Shown: positions 41,270-42,980 of the stretch, piece after piece
Layout of the letters: every line of letters starts with the position of its first letter
Numbering within the stretch: position 1 is the first letter of the stretch
NCBI GenBank assembly: GCA_964437735.1
Contig: CAYTID010000009.1
Span: forward strand, 1 to 42,980
Length of the DNA: 42,980 nucleotides
Direction of reading: 5' to 3'
From: CAYTID01 sp964437735
GTDB lineage: Bacteria; Bacteroidota; Ignavibacteria; UBA10030; BY39
Program-made: the position numbers and the translations under genes
The notes under the pieces: generated by a model
What the model saw: the letters and a program-made list of their open reading frames with translations, nothing else
Told to the model about the DNA's origin: nothing
The model's database searches: none

Positions 41270-42980
41270 ATGGCTATAAAAATATTATTAATTTCGATAT
41301 CAATTTTAATTATGAACATTAATTCATTTGCTCAAGTTGATACCGATTCTATTTATAGAGTTGCTCTTGAGATAGCGGAGCCGAAAAACAGATTGAAGGC
41401 GCTCAATGATTTATTATTAAATCATCCTGACATTGATAACTCGGAAGCAGTGAGGACAAATATATTTTTAACATCTTTTGCGATAAAAGATTCAGGATTG
41501 ATCCTAAAATATGCTTTAGAGCTGATTAACAATATGAACGATAAGCCGACTGCGAATAACCGTGTCGCTTTTTATTTGACGGCAAACGGCTACTGGCTTG
41601 ATTCTGCTTTGGTATTTATCAATCGTGCTAACGAAGAGTTCGAGAGAATTCAAGGGAGAAAGCGAGCCCCTTTTCTGGATACAAAAGCTTCTGTTTATTA
41701 TAAAATGGGCGAATTTAATAAAGCCCTTGAAACCCAAAGTGAGGCAATAAGTATTTTCCCGAAGGATAGAGAATGGGAACCGAATTACGCTTCCTATTAC
41801 TACAACCTCTCTTTGTACATGGTGAAAAGCGGGAAAGTAGAAAATGGTTTACGTTTGATGGCGAGAACTTCATATGAAGCTGCCGCAAATGAATATCTGA
41901 ATGCTGTGAACGATAAAAACGCAGCCCGGTCAGTGATAGCGTTGGGTTGGGCTAAGCAAAATATCTTAATTGAAAAGTCTCTCGAATATGCAACTGCGGG
42001 AGTTGACGCAATCGATAACAAAACATCGATAGACGATTATGCAAGTCGTTACACAACTCTCGGTATTGTTAAGATAATCAGCGGAGATTATGAGGCAGGT
42101 ATCAGAGATTTGAATGCAGCTTTGGTATTCAGCTCACCATACGAAACTGAATTATATTTATATCTTGGGAAAGCGTATGAACATAAAGGAAGGAACCGTG
42201 AGGCTTTTAATTCTTATTTATCCGGTGTTGTAGGATATAAACCGGATACATTGATGAGTAAATTAAAATCCTTGCATCAGGTAATTTATCCTGATGGTCC
42301 TTCTCTGGATGATATTATAAATACAGAAATAAAGAAAACGGAAAACTTCGAAGTTAGACGTTATGAAAAACCTGATAATTCTGAAAAAGTAGTTCTTGCT
42401 GAATTATTCACCGGATCGGAATGCAAACCCTGTCTCGCGGCTGATATTGCTTATGATAAATTATTGGACCGTTATGATTCAAAAAGTGTCTCAATTCTTG
42501 AATATCATTTACACATTCCTGCACCGGACCCGATGACGAATTCGGATACGGAAGCCCGGGCTAAATTTTACGGAGTAAACAGCACGCCGACCTCAATAAT
42601 CGAAGGGGTAGAAAAATCAATTAACGGAGGTCCGAGAGTGGCGGCAAAAAACAGATTTGAAGTATTTTCTGCTACAATTGAAAAGCACTTGCATCAACAA
42701 CCGCAGGTAAAATTAAATTTAACTGCTCAGCTCAATAATAGAAAATTATCCTTCCAATGTAATCTGTTATCTCGTCTGATTATGAATGATGATGTCAGAT
42801 TATTTTTTGCGATAGCAGAAGAGAATGTTCATTACAAAGGATATAATACAGTTGCAGATCATAGATTTGTGGTAAGAAAACTCCTCCCGTCGCAGGACGG
42901 TTTATCGCTTGAAGGAAAAGATAAATTCACATTTCAGGAAGAGTTGAATATTAATGATCTGGAAAACCTGCTCATGAATT
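41270..42980 (+). CDS. Exported TPR protein with thioredoxin-like CxxC domain, 3'-truncated by window end
   Basis: A perfect AAGGAG lies 5 nt before the ATG at 41270, and the frame stays open to the last base (570 codons). A signal peptide (about residues 1-22, ending NINSFAQ) is followed by tetratricopeptide-like helical repeats (about 30-330, for example SVYYKMGEFNKALETQSEAI and YLYLGKAYEHKGRNREAFNSYL). A thioredoxin-like region begins VVLAELFTGSECKPCLAADIAYDKLL with a C-x2-C pair (about residues 385-388) and a cis-Pro-like STPTSIIEG. The protein is probably periplasmic or surface-exposed. It may act in disulfide handling of exported proteins. It starts 38 nt after the T9SS protease gene. 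The C-terminus is not in the window. Confidence 0.85.
   Translation, partial: MAIKILLISISILIMNINSFAQVDTDSIYRVALEIAEPKNRLKALNDLLLNHPDIDNSEAVRTNIFLTSFAIKDSGLILKYALELINNMNDKPTANNRVAFYLTANGYWLDSALVFINRANEEFERIQGRKRAPFLDTKASVYYKMGEFNKALETQSEAISIFPKDREWEPNYASYYYNLSLYMVKSGKVENGLRLMARTSYEAAANEYLNAVNDKNAARSVIALGWAKQNILIEKSLEYATAGVDAIDNKTSIDDYASRYTTLGIVKIISGDYEAGIRDLNAALVFSSPYETELYLYLGKAYEHKGRNREAFNSYLSGVVGYKPDTLMSKLKSLHQVIYPDGPSLDDIINTEIKKTENFEVRRYEKPDNSEKVVLAELFTGSECKPCLAADIAYDKLLDRYDSKSVSILEYHLHIPAPDPMTNSDTEARAKFYGVNSTPTSIIEGVEKSINGGPRVAAKNRFEVFSATIEKHLHQQPQVKLNLTAQLNNRKLSFQCNLLSRLIMNDDVRLFFAIAEENVHYKGYNTVADHRFVVRKLLPSQDGLSLEGKDKFTFQEELNINDLENLLMN

Noticed and set aside
1..42980. CRISPR arrays, tRNA or rRNA genes, prophage or defence islands
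   Set aside because: No regularly spaced direct repeats, cloverleaf sequences, rRNA segments, integrases or nuclease/methylase clusters were seen on reading the window.

Overview
The window is AT-rich, gene-dense chromosomal DNA from a member of the Bacteroidota/Chlorobiota/Ignavibacteriota (FCB) group, most likely an uncultured Ignavibacteria-like organism. Two secreted proteins end in a Por/type IX secretion (T9SS) type A sorting domain with the N-Y/F-PNPFN signature. A CBM9-like/DUF5916 outer-membrane protein is present, and SecA is long (1024 aa). Several genes carry clear Shine-Dalgarno sequences (AAGGA, AAGGAG), which are uncommon in Bacteroidia proper and favour the Ignavibacteria/Chlorobi side. 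A run of 10 N inside one gene marks this as a scaffolded draft or metagenome assembly. I see no rRNA, tRNA, CRISPR array, integrase or intact insertion sequence.

Layout. 1-3309: the 3' part of groEL with a strong terminator, then an ECF sigma factor, a zinc-type anti-sigma factor and a Spy/CpxP-like periplasmic protein, which together look like an envelope-stress module. 3369-4538: cysteine desulfurase. 4553-9178 (minus strand): an operon-like run transcribed as a Rho_N-like small protein, a PBP4-type DD-peptidase, a glutaminyl-cyclase-like M28 lipoprotein, PrmA and a Ppx/GppA phosphatase. 9333-11510: DUF5916 protein. 11683-20776: secA, era, a DMT permease, a T9SS-exported M1 aminopeptidase, truA and a Ste24-type M48 protease. 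20910-28717: a tightly packed run of dus, polX, a LiaF-like membrane protein, nth, a soluble five-PAS/GAF histidine kinase and its NarL-type regulator. 28797-30362: three stand-alone receiver proteins interrupted by a 342-nt intergenic region. 30433-32062: a small membrane peptide and aspartate kinase. 32109-37708: an MsbA-like ABC exporter, two glycosyltransferases and an LtaS-like membrane phosphotransferase, which point to surface-glycan or lipid work. 37798-42980: a T9SS-exported putative metalloprotease broken by the N gap, then a TPR/thioredoxin-like exported protein that runs off the end.

Most of this is housekeeping and envelope biology. The least ordinary part is the signalling island at 24881-30362. 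It has one many-sensor kinase, one DNA-binding regulator and three output-less receivers. Between two of the receivers lies a GC-rich, attenuator-like RNA element: a 10-codon mini-ORF ending Pro-Pro-stop, a 16-bp hairpin and a mutually exclusive terminator hairpin. Copies of the 9-mer TACCTAGTA lie on both sides of it. I consider this the best candidate for something undescribed, but the evidence is structural only.
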